From positions 1 through 15,408 of the forward strand of contig JBIOWC010000041.1 of NCBI GenBank assembly GCA_044868105.1: a stretch of 15,408 bases of DNA, in the 5' to 3' direction. A program made the translations under genes and the position numbers. Shown here piece by piece: positions 5,449 through 14,183 of this stretch. The notes under the pieces were generated by a model. It was given only the letters and a program-made list of their open reading frames with translations. It was not told the origin of the DNA and did no database searches. Origin of the DNA: JBFMDH01 sp044868105 (GTDB lineage: Bacteria > Acidobacteriota > Blastocatellia > UBA7656). Positions within the stretch are counted from its first letter, which is position 1. Every line of letters starts with the position of its first letter.

Positions 5449-8211
5449 TCAACGCCCCTCGGTCAGTTCAATCCATGTCGTATTGCTCTTGAGCGGGATA
5501 GTGTAAGCCTCGCGCTCGTTTTTGTAGGGCTCTCGCAAACGATAATTGCCAACCCCTGACAGCTTCGCCGGTTGTTCAATGCGCAGGCGAGCCTCGGCAG
5601 TAAACGGCGTGGCCTTCGACAGCCCGAGGCGCACCACCTGGGTTCGCCGGTTTACGACGATCTCTTCAAAGGTTCCGGCATCCAGCGTTAACCACAATCC
5701 GCGTGGCGCGATGTAGACCCGCGTGCGAAATGAATCCAACGGCTTGAGGCTCACCCAGTCGCCCTTCGCTTGCACATTTCCGCCAAATGACTGCCAGCCG
5801 AATTCCGGGTGATTGATGAGATAAGTAGCGGTGTTGAGCGCGTGACCAAAAAAGTTCGGTCCGTAATCGCCGCTGTAACCGTCCCATTTGAGGGTCGAGG
5901 GAAAAGAGTGGAAGGCCACCGAGGCGAACCCTTCGCGGTCAATATTTGAAAGCGCCCCCATCAACCCGCCGTAACCAACACGCAAAAGATAATCATCATC
6001 GGGATGCTCGCGATAATGCGACAGTACAGGAATGGCATTCAGCCCTGAGCCATAGTGATGGAGTTGGCGTTCGATTCGACTAAGCTTGCCGCCATACAAA
6101 AAATCCCAATAACGACGGGCGTTTCCGTTATATCCCCAGTGTGGCAACGTCGGCATATAACCGATGATTGAATTGAGCGAGACCAGGGCTTTGTCGTCGT
6201 AGCCAAAATATTTGCACCAGGCATAGACCTCTTCCTGCCCGGTTGAATCCCAGGCCATTTCGCTGCCGAACGGATAGGCTTCCTGCGCCCAACGCTCGGT
6301 GCGCTCTTTCATCAGCCGTTCGATGTCAGCGGCTTTTTCGGCCCAGCCTTCGCGCTTGAGGTCTTGCAATAGGTTCAGGAAAATATCGCCTTCCATCAAC
6401 CCTAGCTCAACATAACCGACCCGACGGCGACCGCCCTCACGGCGACCGAACATAAATTTTGTTGTCTCATAGGCCTGGTCGAGATACCAATCCCAGGGGT
6501 GATGCTGCACCAGCCCCGGGTGATTGCGCGCCAGGCGATACAGGGCCCAATAAGCGGCAACTGCATGTGGATAGTTGTAGCCTCGGCCGATAGACTCCGC
6601 ATCGCTCTTTTTCCAACTCGTCCAGGTCGTCCAGTTAAGCGCCGGGTCATAGGCAAATCCGGGAACGTCGGCCGGCGAATAGAAGAAGAGACTCTTGCGC
6701 ACGCCGTATTTATTCGCGCCTTCTTTGTACTGCAAGCCGCCCCAGAGGACTTTATCTATGAACTCTTCGTATTTGGCGAGTTCCTCTTTTTTGGGTTGCC
6801 CGAACTGTTTCATCGCCGCGGCGAGCCACGAACCAGAACCGCCTTCGTCGCCCAGCCCGGCAATCCATACGCGACTATCCTGCGTGACAATCTTTTCGGC
6901 TTCGCGGTCATAACTCATCACCGAAGGGCTGCGGTGAAAAGGGTCCGTGAGGTCAACAAACCACTGCCGCGTCATCAGGAAGTTGCCGAGGTCGGCGACG
7001 GCCTCAGCCGCCGGCTTAATCACATAATAGCTGATGGTCTGTTTAACGCCGTCCGCATAGGTGACCGTCAGGCGCGCGCGTCCCCACTGCTTGCCGCGCA
7101 GTGTGTAGGCGCGCCAGGCCTTGCGAGTTGGTTGGTCGGCACTGATGCTTATCGCGTTTTCGGGTTCGACGGCAAGGCTGGTAACTTTTTGGGGATATTT
7201 CAAAAAGAGCCGCGCCGCTAAATCCATCGGCAACACATAACCGGGAAGGCCTACGGCAAGGGGTCGTTGGTTTTCTAAAAGCGTCTTTTCGATATGGCGA
7301 ATCTGGTCAGCGACGAGAAAGCGCACGCCGTAGGCCTGGGTCGCGCCGGGCGCCAGCGTCACAGCGGTTGGTCGGTTCCAGGGCTCTGCGCTGCGCCATT
7401 CGTTTTCGGCAAAGGCCGCTGTGTGCACCATCCAGGCGAAGGTGCCTTCAAAGGTCTGGCTCGGGCGCATGGGTTCGCTGAGCAGTTGATAGGCTTCAAA
7501 GGGCGTTTTATTTTCCGGCGTCACAACCAGCGCAGGACCCTGCCCGCTGAGGCGCGTCACCTGCAAATATCCGGCCTCCTGTCCGATGTAGGGGTCGGCG
7601 AATGAACAGGTTTCGTGCGCCTGTTCAAGCGACCGCCCGGTAAGCAGATTATTGAACACCATGGGAATAGAGAGCGCGCCGATGTGCACGGGTTCAGTAG
7701 TTATATTTTTCAACTCGAAGCGCAAGACCAGGCGGCCCTGTTGCAGGGCCCAGACTCGTGTAATTTGTACGGGGCAATCGGCCGGCAAGGTCGGCGACAA
7801 ATCGGCTGCCGCCAGGGTTGGTTCAGAAGCTGCCAGGGCGCGCACCGCCTGACGCGCTGCGGCCGTCGAGTAATTTTGCCACTCGCGGGCGTTTCCAGTT
7901 CGCAGGCGGAGGGTCAAGTCACCCAGATGGTAAAAGCCGTCGCGGGCGCGCGTTTCCAAACGGTCGGCCGGCGTAAAATCAAAACCCCTGGCGGCTTTGG
8001 GCTGCAAAGCCGCCAGGGTCTGCGAAGCTTTCACCAGTGTGACCTTAAAATCCGGCGTATCAAATTCCAGATAGCCCTGTTCCAGGCCGAGGGTTGCCGG
8101 TGGCGTTTGAGTGGGCTTCGGGGCCTGTGGATTTTGCGCCCGGACGCACAAAGCGATAAATAACGAGCCGGCAATCGAAAGCTGAATCATCCGAAATAAA
8201 TGGCGTTTCAT
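5449..8211 (-). CDS. Secreted DUF5695-family protein, probable carbohydrate-active
   Basis: A 920-residue exported protein whose signal peptide occupies about 1-25 (hydrophobic core 11-22, ending VRA), followed by a Pro-rich linker. Hallmarks of DUF5695 include GYLEFDTPDFKVTLV (46-60), GFDFTPADRL (76-85) and DGFYHLGDLTLRLR (91-104). The first ~420 residues look like beta-sandwich modules. The middle (~430-790) is rich in aromatic helices with motifs such as GLGDEGGSGSW, GRGYNYPHAVAAYWALY and EMAWDSTGQEE, like an (alpha/alpha) toroid of glycosidases or lyases. The end returns to beta structure. No activity is established to my knowledge. The conserved acidic and aromatic motifs and the arabinofuranosidase next door suggest polysaccharide or glycoprotein processing, as an inference. 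The ATG at 8211 has no strong Shine-Dalgarno. It lies 135 bp downstream of the S9 peptidase gene on the same strand, so co-transcription is possible. Confidence 0.82.
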   Translation of the reverse strand: MKRHLFRMIQLSIAGSLFIALCVRAQNPQAPKPTQTPPATLGLEQGYLEFDTPDFKVTLVKASQTLAALQPKAARGFDFTPADRLETRARDGFYHLGDLTLRLRTGNAREWQNYSTAAARQAVRALAASEPTLAAADLSPTLPADCPVQITRVWALQQGRLVLRFELKNITTEPVHIGALSIPMVFNNLLTGRSLEQAHETCSFADPYIGQEAGYLQVTRLSGQGPALVVTPENKTPFEAYQLLSEPMRPSQTFEGTFAWMVHTAAFAENEWRSAEPWNRPTAVTLAPGATQAYGVRFLVADQIRHIEKTLLENQRPLAVGLPGYVLPMDLAARLFLKYPQKVTSLAVEPENAISISADQPTRKAWRAYTLRGKQWGRARLTVTYADGVKQTISYYVIKPAAEAVADLGNFLMTRQWFVDLTDPFHRSPSVMSYDREAEKIVTQDSRVWIAGLGDEGGSGSWLAAAMKQFGQPKKEELAKYEEFIDKVLWGGLQYKEGANKYGVRKSLFFYSPADVPGFAYDPALNWTTWTSWKKSDAESIGRGYNYPHAVAAYWALYRLARNHPGLVQHHPWDWYLDQAYETTKFMFGRREGGRRRVGYVELGLMEGDIFLNLLQDLKREGWAEKAADIERLMKERTERWAQEAYPFGSEMAWDSTGQEEVYAWCKYFGYDDKALVSLNSIIGYMPTLPHWGYNGNARRYWDFLYGGKLSRIERQLHHYGSGLNAIPVLSHYREHPDDDYLLRVGYGGLMGALSNIDREGFASVAFHSFPSTLKWDGYSGDYGPNFFGHALNTATYLINHPEFGWQSFGGNVQAKGDWVSLKPLDSFRTRVYIAPRGLWLTLDAGTFEEIVVNRRTQVVRLGLSKATPFTAEARLRIEQPAKLSGVGNYRLREPYKNEREAYTIPLKSNTTWIELTEGR

Positions 8212-8346
8212 ATGGCTGTTTTTGGTCTTCTACATCTTTCGAGTTGAGCTGAAGAGACCTTACTTGACGGCTGAAGCGATTACAAATTCTGTCGTCTGTA
8301 TTTGCGAGCCGCCAAGTTTCCCCTAGCTTCCCTCCGGTTTGTCATA

Positions 8347-10608
8347 TCAGTTCTTTTCGATGCGGTTCCAATCCGGTGGTTCGACGCCGAGCAGATGATG
8401 AACAAAGAAATCATAGCGCTTTCTATCGCCGTACAGGCCGCCGTTCGTGTGTCCCGCTCCGGGAATCACCAGCAGGTCAAAGGTCTTATTGGCTTTAATC
8501 AGCGCATTGACCACTTGCAAGGTCGAAGCCGGGTCAACATTGGCATCCATCTCTCCGACATAGAGCATCAGTTTGCCCTGCAACTTGTCGGCATGATCGA
8601 CATTCGAAGAGGCCGCGTATTGCGGGCCGAGCGGCCAGCCCATCCATTGCTCGTTCCACCAGATTTTATCCATTCGATTATCGTGACAACCGCACGACGA
8701 GACGCAGACTTTGTAAAATTCCGGGTGAAAGAGCAAACCGCCGAGTGAGTTTTGTCCCCCGGCCGAGGTTCCGAAAATCCCTACGCGAGTGATGTCGTAA
8801 TAAGGATATTTCGCGGCAATCGCTTTATGCCACAGAATCCGGTCGGGGAAACCCGCATCGCCCAGATTTTTCCAGCACACATCATGAAAAGCTTTCGAGC
8901 GGTTCGAGGTTCCCATCCCATCTACCTGAACGACCAGGAAACCGAGTTCGGCCATCGCCTGCATGGGGTTATAGGCGCTGAAGGATTTCGGCACAAAAGC
9001 GTCTTGCGGTCCGGCATAGATATTTTCGATGACCGGATATTTTTTCGTCGCATCGAAATTCGACGGGCGATAAATCACTCCCCAGATGTCCGTCTTGCCG
9101 TCGCGCCCCATCGCCGTAAAGACTTCAGGCGCGCGCCAGCCGCTCTTTAACAGTTCCTCGATGTCGGCCCGTTCAAGTTCCGTGACCAAACTTTTATCCA
9201 CGGTGCGCCGCAACTCAGAGCGGTGCGGCAAATCAACGCGCGACCAGGTATCCACGTAATATTTCATATCCGGCGAAAAGTTGACGGCATGATTGGCATC
9301 CGCATCGGTCAAGGTCACCAGTCCGCTGCCATCAAAATTGATGCGGTAATAATGAACAAAATAGGGGTCTTTGCCGGCGTACATGCCGCTCGCCCGAAAA
9401 TAGATTTGCCGCTTCTCTTCATCAACCTTTTCGACCCCGCGAACCACCCAGTTGCCTTTGGTGATTTGATTCTTCACCGCGCCGCTTGCGCCGTCATAGA
9501 GATACAGATGATTCCAGCCGTCGCGCTCGGACATCCACACGACCTCCTGGCCATCCTTGAGGTCCTGGCGATAACGCTTGCCCGAATAGCAGAAAAAAGT
9601 TTTCGGTTCTTCGCTGATGACGGCGCGCGGTTTGGCGGTCGTGGCGTCAACTTCGATGACCCGATAAATCTCATGTCCGCGTTGATTGTATTCAAAGGTG
9701 AAGGCGCGATTATCCTTGCGCCATTCGGGGCGCGACAGTTGATAAGGATTCGGAAACAGTGTGTTGTCAATGACCAACTGTTTTTTGCTCTCTAAATCAA
9801 AGAGCACAGGCTGCGGCTGGTCGAGCGTGTCACCTGGCTTGGCATAATCAATGATGGAATATTTCGGTTGCAGTTGGTCAAGCGGCGATGACTCGACGTA
9901 TTGAATTTTGCGGTTGTAACCGGGGCGCACCCGATAAGCGATAAATTTTTTGCCATCCGGCGACCAACTGCCTTGATAAAAGGTGTAGAAATTCCCTTCC
10001 GACCCATCGAAACTGAGCGGCGATGAATGGCGCTGTCCTTTGGCGCGAATATGAACATTGAAATTGTTGAGCACCGCTTCCCACTTGCCGTCGGGCGACG
10101 CCACGGGCGCCTCCGGCATCGGGTAACGCGGGCCGGGGATGCCTGGGCCGCGCTCGCGCCTGTTCACCTGGCCATTTTTCTTGCACAGATAATCGCCAAG
10201 CCCGCATTTCCATTTCGTCTCGCCGATCTCAAATTCGATGGCTTGTTCGTTATCGGTAAACGTGAAGGTATTAAACGGCAGTTTCAAAGCCGAATAGCTC
10301 TCGCCGCTCGCCAGTGAAAGCCCGGCGGCAAGTTTTTCATGATCGAAAGCCGGTTTTTTTGTCGCGGCCTCTGCATCAACCAGAACAAATTCATTGCCGC
10401 CTTTAACGGATTTGCGATACCAGAAACGATTGGTCTTCTCTATCCAGTTGGCGCGTTCGGGAATATTGAAGGCCAGATTTTGCACTTTAAGTCGCAAGCT
10501 CATCGCCCGCTCATAATCGGCCAAAGTGCCTTGTCCGAAAATCGTCGTTGTTAAAAGCAGCAGGCAGCAGACGAGCGCGCTGCTCCGCAAAAGGGTTTTA
10601 TGTTTCAT
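8347..10608 (-). CDS. Secreted DPP4-like S9 family serine peptidase
   Basis: A 753-residue exported prolyl-oligopeptidase-family enzyme. The start at 10608 is chosen over a longer frame to 10737 because GGAGA (10616-10620, minus strand) lies 7 nt upstream and a signal peptide follows (basic MKHK, Leu-rich core, end near residue 25). Residues ~60-500 form the beta-propeller-like DPP4 N-terminal domain (for example VVWMSERDGWNHLYLYDGASG). The C-terminal alpha/beta-hydrolase domain carries the triad: S615 in GTSAGG, D688 in GEMDANVDP and H720 in GAGHTNGG, aligning with human DPP4 S630, D708 and H740. The elbow is GTSAGG rather than the classical GWSYGG, and the following CGCHDNRMDKIWWNEQW block marks a recognisable subgroup with the same signature. 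Such enzymes usually cleave short peptides, often after proline. It probably acts in the periplasm or outside the cell, and is followed by the DUF5695 gene. Confidence 0.93.
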   Translation of the reverse strand: MKHKTLLRSSALVCCLLLLTTTIFGQGTLADYERAMSLRLKVQNLAFNIPERANWIEKTNRFWYRKSVKGGNEFVLVDAEAATKKPAFDHEKLAAGLSLASGESYSALKLPFNTFTFTDNEQAIEFEIGETKWKCGLGDYLCKKNGQVNRRERGPGIPGPRYPMPEAPVASPDGKWEAVLNNFNVHIRAKGQRHSSPLSFDGSEGNFYTFYQGSWSPDGKKFIAYRVRPGYNRKIQYVESSPLDQLQPKYSIIDYAKPGDTLDQPQPVLFDLESKKQLVIDNTLFPNPYQLSRPEWRKDNRAFTFEYNQRGHEIYRVIEVDATTAKPRAVISEEPKTFFCYSGKRYRQDLKDGQEVVWMSERDGWNHLYLYDGASGAVKNQITKGNWVVRGVEKVDEEKRQIYFRASGMYAGKDPYFVHYYRINFDGSGLVTLTDADANHAVNFSPDMKYYVDTWSRVDLPHRSELRRTVDKSLVTELERADIEELLKSGWRAPEVFTAMGRDGKTDIWGVIYRPSNFDATKKYPVIENIYAGPQDAFVPKSFSAYNPMQAMAELGFLVVQVDGMGTSNRSKAFHDVCWKNLGDAGFPDRILWHKAIAAKYPYYDITRVGIFGTSAGGQNSLGGLLFHPEFYKVCVSSCGCHDNRMDKIWWNEQWMGWPLGPQYAASSNVDHADKLQGKLMLYVGEMDANVDPASTLQVVNALIKANKTFDLLVIPGAGHTNGGLYGDRKRYDFFVHHLLGVEPPDWNRIEKN

Positions 10609-10918
10609 GAAACGGTCTCCAGCAAAATGGTCGGCAAGCCACTGTCTTGCACAGGTCATAAACCGCCCGGCGCGGTTTCGGTTACCTGATGAAGTGATTG
10701 AATCGGGAATTTGCGCCCTGGTTATGCAAGCGCGCAAACCGCGTTCTAAGTATCAAATCTTGCAAACCGAAGTCAAGTTTTATCGCCGCCTTGATGTACC
10801 ACCTGACAAAAAGCTAGTATTGGCGCTGTTGTCCATTTTTTGTGGTAAATGGCTTACATTTCGTCTTTTTCTTTAAAGCGTTGTGACAGGTTTATCGCTC
10901 GAGTCAGGTTGATGGATT
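10609..10918. other. Divergent intergenic region
   Basis: These 310 bp separate the minus-strand peptidase from the plus-strand epimerase and should hold both promoters. No -35/-10 pair stands out enough to call. T-rich tracts occur near 10836-10842 and 10864-10873. An open minus-strand frame continues upstream of the peptidase start to 10737, but its residues (many Arg, Cys and Thr) do not resemble a signal peptide or known domain, so it is treated as non-coding. Confidence 0.5.
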
Positions 10919-11899
10919 ATGAAAAATATACTTGTAACCGGAGGCGCGGGATTTATCGGCAGCCATCTGGTTGATACGTTATTAACCTCCGGTCAATACG
11001 ACCTCACGGTCGTTGACCAGTTTAATGATTTTTACGACCCGCAAATCAAACACGCCAATATCGCGGCTCACACGACGCGCCCGAACTTCCGTCTGGTACA
11101 GGCGGACATCGCCGATGCGGTGAAGATAAACGACCTGTTTGCCGCCTCGCGCTTTGACACGGTCGTGCATCTGGCGGCGCGCGCCGGCGTGCGCCCGTCG
11201 CTTACCAACCCGCTGGCTTATGAAGAGACTAACGTGCGCGGCACCTATGCTCTGCTTGAAGCGGCGCGACGCCACGGCACGCGGCGCTTCATCTTCGGCT
11301 CATCGAGTTCGGTTTATGGTATCAACGCAAAGGTGCCGTTTTCCGAAGACGACCCTATCGCGCAACCCATCTCGCCTTACGCGGCGACCAAGATTGCCGG
11401 TGAAGCCGCCTGCCACGCCTACAGTCATCTGTACGGCTTACAGATTGTTTGTTTAAGATTTTTTACGGTCTATGGCGCGCGGCAACGCCCCGATTTGGCG
11501 ATTCATAAATTTGCCCGATTGATTTCCGAAGGTCGTCCGATACCGGTCTTTGGCGATGGCACGACGCGCCGCGATTACACCTATGTTGATGATATTTTGT
11601 CGGGTGTTTTGGCCGCCATCGACTATAGCGAAACGCCTTTTGAAATTATCAACCTCGGCGAATCGCAAACCGTCGAGCTGCGATATTTGATTGAACTCAT
11701 TGAACAGGCGCTCGGCCAACGCGCGCTCATTGACTGGCAACCGCTGCAACAGGGCGATGTGCCGATAACCTATGCCAACATCGAAAAAGCCCGGCGCTTG
11801 TTGGGGTACAATCCTCAGACCAAAATCGAGGTGGGCATCAAAAAATTCGTTGACTGGTTTCGCAGTAACGACAACGCGAAATTAAAGGTCACCATGTGA
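10919..11899 (+). CDS. NAD-dependent nucleotide-sugar epimerase, UDP-glucuronate 4-epimerase-like
   Basis: A 326-residue extended short-chain dehydrogenase/reductase, full length for the family. TGGAGFIGS at 7-15 is the NAD-binding Rossmann motif. HLAARAGVRPS, FGSSSSVYG (127-134, catalytic Ser probably S129) and Y154-x3-K158 (in SPYAATK) form the catalytic set. RFFTVYGARQRPD and GDGTTRRDYTYVDD are typical of the substrate-binding half. The RAGVRPS and RQRPD signatures favour UDP-glucuronate 4-epimerase, which makes UDP-galacturonate, over UDP-glucose 4-epimerase, but the substrate is not certain. The enzyme is cytoplasmic and would feed surface polysaccharide or lipopolysaccharide synthesis. 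The start ATG is at 10919; the upstream ribosome-binding site is weak (AGG about 10 nt away). The gene stands alone, divergent from the peptidase. Confidence 0.9.
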   Translation: MKNILVTGGAGFIGSHLVDTLLTSGQYDLTVVDQFNDFYDPQIKHANIAAHTTRPNFRLVQADIADAVKINDLFAASRFDTVVHLAARAGVRPSLTNPLAYEETNVRGTYALLEAARRHGTRRFIFGSSSSVYGINAKVPFSEDDPIAQPISPYAATKIAGEAACHAYSHLYGLQIVCLRFFTVYGARQRPDLAIHKFARLISEGRPIPVFGDGTTRRDYTYVDDILSGVLAAIDYSETPFEIINLGESQTVELRYLIELIEQALGQRALIDWQPLQQGDVPITYANIEKARRLLGYNPQTKIEVGIKKFVDWFRSNDNAKLKVTM

Positions 11900-11927
11900 T
11901 ATTCCGGGTGGCGCAGCCCATTTGAAG

Positions 11928-11942
11928 TTTGGCCAGGCCAAA
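11928..11942. repeat. Short palindrome after the epimerase
   Basis: TTTGGCC-A-GGCCAAA is a perfect 7-bp inverted repeat around one central base, 29 bp after the epimerase stop. It could form a short hairpin contributing to transcript ends, but no T-run follows, so I do not call an intrinsic terminator. Confidence 0.4.
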
Positions 11943-12105
11943 ACCCCTGGTGAGAAACGCGCTTGGAGAGTCAGTAATTCAGGATTTCATTGAGTATTTC
12001 TCACTAAACTCACCAAAAGCATAAAGACCGCAAAGGGTAATAGGTCAGTTTGAAATTAGGGGGATGGAATTTTTTGTCGTTAAAGAACGGCAACCTGTCG
12101 TCAGG

Positions 12106-12193
12106 GACAAGGTCATCTTCTGATGGGGCGGAAAAGACGGATGGCGGTTTATCCGCCTGTTCCGTCTAATCCGAAGATAACCTTTTACTTGTC
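12106..12193. repeat. Long imperfect stem-loop between convergent genes
   Basis: Nested arms pair across 88 bp. The inner arms GGCGG (12143-12147) and CCGCC (12153-12157) enclose the loop TTTAT. Outside these, AGACGGA (12135-12141) pairs perfectly with TCCGTCT (12161-12167). Further out, GGTCATCTTC (12111-12120) pairs with GAAGATAACC (12173-12182) with one mismatch. The outermost GACAAG-type arm at 12106-12111 meets CTTGTC at 12188-12193 after a 5-nt bulge. The fold is open to transcription from both converging genes. It may be a bidirectional terminator, a REP-like element or a small RNA; there is no long T-run. Confidence 0.65.
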
Positions 12194-12294
12194 GTTGAGC
12201 GGAACTTTACTTGTTTAGCGCCAACCGCTGGCCAACCTATTTCTTCCTAACCACTACTCCGCAAAGCGCTGGCTTGACTATTGCCTTACCATTT

Positions 12295-13437
12295 TCATGA
12301 ATTCAAAATCGAGCGGGCGATAATCATGCGTTGAATTTCGCTGGTGCCTTCGCCGATTTCGCAAAGCCGCGCATCGCGGTAAAGTCGTTCAACGCGGTAA
12401 TCGCGAAAATAACCCGCGCCGCCGTGAATTTGTACGGCATGGTCAGCGCAGCGTTTCGCCACTTCGGAAGCGTACAACTTGGCTATTGAAGCCTCGGTGG
12501 TCACCTCTTCACCCTCATCGTGCAGCCAGGCGGCGCGCAATATCAATAACTCCGCCGTATCAATCTCGGCTTTCATCTCTGCGAGTTTGAAACTGATTTC
12601 CTGATGTTCGGCCAAGGTCTTGCCAAAGGCCTTGCGGGTTGTCGCATATTTCAACGCTTCATCGAGGCTGGCTTTGGCAATCCCTAAACACCAGGCCGCC
12701 ATGCCGACGCGGTCATAAGCCAGACAACGCATCAACACCGGAAAACCTTTATGCACCGCGCCGACAAGGTTATCGGCAGATACTTCGCAATCTTCAAAAT
12801 AAAGCTCCGATGTTGGTGAACCGCGCACCCCCATCTTCTCCAATTTGCGCCCGCGCACTAGCCCCCGGGCGTCGCCTTCTACCAGCAACAGGCTGTAACC
12901 GCGTTTGCCTGCTTCATCGCTTGTCGTCACCAGGGTCAAAATCAAATCGGCGATGGGGCCGTTGGTGATATAGGTCTTGGCGCCGTTGAGGAAAAATTTG
13001 TCGCCGCGACGTTCGGCGCGTGTGGTGATAGCCGCAAGGTCAGAGCCAGCGCCCGGTTCCGTGAGCGCCATCGCGCCCATCCACTCGCCTGATATGAGCT
13101 TGGGCAGATAGTTATTGCGTTGCTCATCGGTGCCGTATTTCAAAATCGGATAGCCGCAGAGGGCGACGCTTGCGCCTGCGGAAAGGGCGGTTGCCGAACA
13201 GGCCCGCGAGAGTTCAATGCCGGCAAGCGTCGCGGTTAAAAAATCGGCGTTCGTGCCGCCGTAAGCTTCCGGAAAGTTCAACCCGAGATAGCCGAACTCG
13301 GCAAGGGCTTGTAAATTTTCGCGCCTGAAGGTTTCGCGGCTGTCCATTTCAGCGGCGTAGGGTTCGATTTCGTTCGCTAAAAACGCGCGCAGCGATTTAA
13401 GGAATTGCTCTTGTTCGTCGGTCAGTGAAAAATCCAT
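12295..13437 (-). CDS. Acyl-CoA dehydrogenase
   Basis: A 380-residue FAD flavoenzyme of the usual family length, catalysing alpha,beta-dehydrogenation of an acyl-CoA in fatty-acid or branched amino-acid breakdown and passing electrons to electron-transfer flavoprotein. The start at 13437 (MDFSLTDEQ, the normal family N-terminus) is preferred to an upstream in-frame start at 13488, and AAGG lies 8 nt before it. Visible signatures are ALTEPGAGSDLA (124-135), TYITNG (155-160), the R-x-AFGK helix near 267-273, HGGAGYFRDYRVERLYRDAR near 338-357, and GEGTSEIQR with E363 at the position of the catalytic base (MCAD E376). Chain-length specificity cannot be read from the sequence. The upstream methyltransferase-like gene ends 47 bp before the start on the same strand, so a two-gene operon is likely. 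Confidence 0.95.
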   Translation of the reverse strand: MDFSLTDEQEQFLKSLRAFLANEIEPYAAEMDSRETFRRENLQALAEFGYLGLNFPEAYGGTNADFLTATLAGIELSRACSATALSAGASVALCGYPILKYGTDEQRNNYLPKLISGEWMGAMALTEPGAGSDLAAITTRAERRGDKFFLNGAKTYITNGPIADLILTLVTTSDEAGKRGYSLLLVEGDARGLVRGRKLEKMGVRGSPTSELYFEDCEVSADNLVGAVHKGFPVLMRCLAYDRVGMAAWCLGIAKASLDEALKYATTRKAFGKTLAEHQEISFKLAEMKAEIDTAELLILRAAWLHDEGEEVTTEASIAKLYASEVAKRCADHAVQIHGGAGYFRDYRVERLYRDARLCEIGEGTSEIQRMIIARSILNS

Positions 13438-13484
13438 CTTTAGTGCCTTAACGATTGATTTAGGTTGGTGCAGTCTATCACAAC

Positions 13485-14183
13485 TCAATAGATATAAGGC
13501 ACCAGTCGAGGCGTGTGGTTGGCATATTCATCATAAGGTGCGCCGAACAGCTCATGCAGGTGCGGCTCTTCCAAACGAATACGCCGGTTGACCACAAGAA
13601 TCCAGCCCACGACCATCAGCCAACCGAGCGCGCTTGCAAAGGTCAGCGCGAAGGCCATACGGCTGGCAATCAATCCCACATAGCGCGGGTGACGGACATA
13701 AGCGTAAGGGCCGCGAGTAAGCACCTGCCGGGCATTTTCAACACTCGCAAAATGGTTCGCCAGATGCGCGTCAACCCAGATTAACCAACAGATGTCTAAT
13801 AGATAGAGCAGCAATCCCGCGCCTTGCAGCAGACGGTTTTCCAGTATCGGAACCAGATGCAAATGCGCGTAATCAATGAAGACCAGCAGTTCGGCGAGCG
13901 CCAGTAGCCCAACATATTTTGCCATCCCCGGGTCGAAGGTCACGCCGAAGGCTTCGCGCACCACATCCTGAGAATCGGGCAATTGGCTCGTCAGTCTGAG
14001 TTGTTGCCCGCCGAGTAAACAACTGAGGATGAGCGCGGTAATTGAAAAGAGATTCAGTCTTGACCAGGGCGCAGCGCTACTCCACTGGCGCAGACACAAG
14101 AGAACGATGAATAGGTAGGCGATTAAAAAGAGAGCGATTTGCCAGAAGCCTCGCATCGCCAGATAGGCTCGCTTTGATGACAT
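13485..14183 (-). CDS. Isoprenylcysteine carboxyl methyltransferase (ICMT)-like membrane protein
   Basis: A 232-residue integral membrane protein with about five hydrophobic segments (roughly 12-30, 43-58, 90-105, 120-137 and 171-198). The C-terminal signature RGPYAYVRHPRYVG (157-170) followed by RIRLEEPHLHELFGAPYDEY (201-220) is the SAM-binding core of the ICMT/phospholipid methyltransferase (PEMT) superfamily. Bacterial members methylate varied lipid-like or small substrates, and this one cannot be assigned. The start at 14183 has GGAGAAG (14191-14197, minus strand) upstream with about 10-nt spacing. A GTG at 14234 would add 17 polar residues with no ribosome-binding site, so it is less likely. 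It precedes the acyl-CoA dehydrogenase by 47 bp, suggesting co-transcription. Confidence 0.85.
   Translation of the reverse strand: MSSKRAYLAMRGFWQIALFLIAYLFIVLLCLRQWSSAAPWSRLNLFSITALILSCLLGGQQLRLTSQLPDSQDVVREAFGVTFDPGMAKYVGLLALAELLVFIDYAHLHLVPILENRLLQGAGLLLYLLDICWLIWVDAHLANHFASVENARQVLTRGPYAYVRHPRYVGLIASRMAFALTFASALGWLMVVGWILVVNRRIRLEEPHLHELFGAPYDEYANHTPRLVPYIY

Larger units (their letters stand above)
11900..12294. other. Convergent intergenic region, 395 bp
   Basis: No gene was found between the epimerase and acyl-CoA dehydrogenase stop codons. The region contains the palindrome at 11928-11942, a degenerate A-rich stretch at about 11995-12045 (TTTCTCAC, then ACTCACC, then GACCGCAAAGG) and the long hairpin at 12106-12193, each described separately. 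Confidence 0.6.

Noticed and set aside
6499..7221. 240-codon plus-strand frame antisense to the DUF5695 gene, with similar long frames at 7615-8163 and 9223-9795
   Set aside because: These are shadows of long minus-strand genes with strong protein signatures; the antisense translations show no domain.
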